Part shown: in pieces, positions 63,272-64,000 of the stretch | Layout of the letters: each line of letters begins with the position of its first letter | How positions within the stretch are numbered: the stretch's first letter is position 1 | Assembly (NCBI RefSeq): GCF_011765625.1 | Contig: NZ_CP050313.1 | Location: forward strand, 2,290,501-2,354,500 | DNA: 64,000 bases | Direction of reading: 5' to 3' | Origin: Shewanella aestuarii | Lineage (GTDB): Bacteria > Pseudomonadota > Gammaproteobacteria > Enterobacterales > Shewanellaceae | Position numbers and translations under genes: made by a program | Notes under the pieces: generated by a model | What the model saw: only the letters and a program-made list of their open reading frames with translations | What the model was told of the DNA's origin: nothing | Database searches by the model: none

Positions 63272-63568
63272 ATACAACCCAAATGAGTTTCACTTGAGCT
63301 GTATTGCAACTAGCTGGTTTTTACTTTGATAATTCATGCACTTTCGCACACGAAATCGCCTTAGTTTTAGAATATTCAAGACACTTAAACAGTGTTTTGA
63401 GAACTCAATGTTTAATACTTATCGTATTAAACGATTTGTAAGTAATCACATGACAGACTCATGTAATTAAATACTATCAGCTTTCCAAATTGTTAAAGAA
63501 CGGGCTTAAAAAAGCCAAAGATAAATTTCTCATTTATCTTTGGCATCTCTATCCATATACAGTGTAAA
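63272..63568 (-). other. 23S-proximal internal transcribed spacer
   Basis: Spacer between tRNA-Ala and 23S. No gene. It probably holds processing stems around 23S. Confidence 0.7.
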
Positions 63569-63644
63569 TGGTGGAGCTATGCGGGATCGAACCGCAGACC
63601 TCCTGCGTGCAAGGCAGGCGCTCTCCCAGCTGAGCTATAGCCCC
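63569..63644 (-). tRNA. tRNA-Ala (anticodon TGC)
   Basis: Full 76-base tRNA in the 16S-23S spacer: GGGGCTATAGCTCAGCTGGG at the 5' end, loop CTTGCAC, and encoded CCA. Confidence 0.97.
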
Positions 63645-63764
63645 ATTTACATGCAGTTGAGAATTACGTTTACGTTATTACCAAATCATTTCTAATCAAG
63701 GCGGTTGATGACGACATTTAGTTTACTAAACGACTTATCAGCCAACGCAGAATAGGAAAGATTT

Positions 63765-63841
<77 letters not shown>

Positions 63842-63913
63842 AACGTAATTTCTCTTTTCTTCTATCAAGTAATCTGTGTGAACACTCAGCAAATATTGAG
63901 TTAGTCGTATAGG

Positions 63914-64000
63914 TAAGGAGGTGATCCAGCCCCAGGTTCCCCTAGGGCTACCTTGTTACGACTTCACCCCAGTCATGAACCACAAAGTGGTGAGCGTTCT
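63914..64000 (-). rRNA. rrs: 16S ribosomal RNA, 3' end only
   Basis: The minus strand ends in GGCTGGATCACCTCCTTA, the 16S 3' end with the anti-Shine-Dalgarno. Only 87 bases lie in the window; the gene continues beyond it. Confidence 0.97.

Overview
The window reads as chromosomal DNA of a Shewanella-like marine gammaproteobacterium. This rests on AT-rich coding sequence, a napEDABC nitrate-reductase operon with a tetraheme NapC, msrPQ, folX-yfcH, a ybaN-apt-dnaX-ybaB block, a recC-recB-recD block, and an rRNA operon with tRNA-Ile and tRNA-Ala in its spacer. The genus is inferred from gene content and order; no database search was possible.

Layout. 1-3.8 kb: 3' part of a yejM-like sulfatase-fold gene, tRNA-Pro(GGG), and a lipoprotein gene split by a complete IS982-family element. 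3.8-9.6 kb: a B12-type radical SAM protein, two small envelope proteins and a PAS-GGDEF-EAL cyclic-di-GMP protein. 10-20 kb: msrQP, rmuC, slt, then moxR / DUF58 / transglutaminase. 19.6-29 kb: recC (frameshifted in a G run), recB, recD. 29-33 kb: a D-Ala-D-Ala ligase and two overlapping periplasmic binding-protein genes. 33-37.2 kb: napEDABC behind a perfect FNR/EtrA box. 37.5-43.9 kb: a methyltransferase, a PerM-type permease, folX, yfcH, a LysR regulator and an exported amidohydrolase. 44-46.5 kb: a 30-copy heptanucleotide array and an unrecognised outer-membrane-like protein. 46.6-51.3 kb: ybaB, dnaX, apt, ybaN.

The most interesting stretch is 51.3-54 kb. It holds a MNIO RiPP locus of the HvfA/bufferin type: a secreted precursor with twelve EGKCG motifs, its DUF692 iron enzyme, and its DUF2063 partner. 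Next to it is an overlooked 39-codon membrane-protein gene with a perfect CRP box upstream and its own terminator.

54-60 kb: dusC, a DksA-type zinc-finger protein, a TonB-dependent receptor with repeated TGGTTAACG motifs upstream, and a decayed IS630-type transposase. 59.9-64 kb: the minus-strand rRNA operon, from a partial 16S through tRNA-Ile, tRNA-Ala, 23S and 5S, followed by two copies of the terminator and the remnant of a second 5S gene.

How the parts may work together: nap, MsrPQ and the small CRP-controlled gene fit respiratory and periplasmic redox life. The HvfA-type peptide would add periplasmic metal (copper) handling. RecBCD, RmuC and DnaX form the DNA maintenance content.
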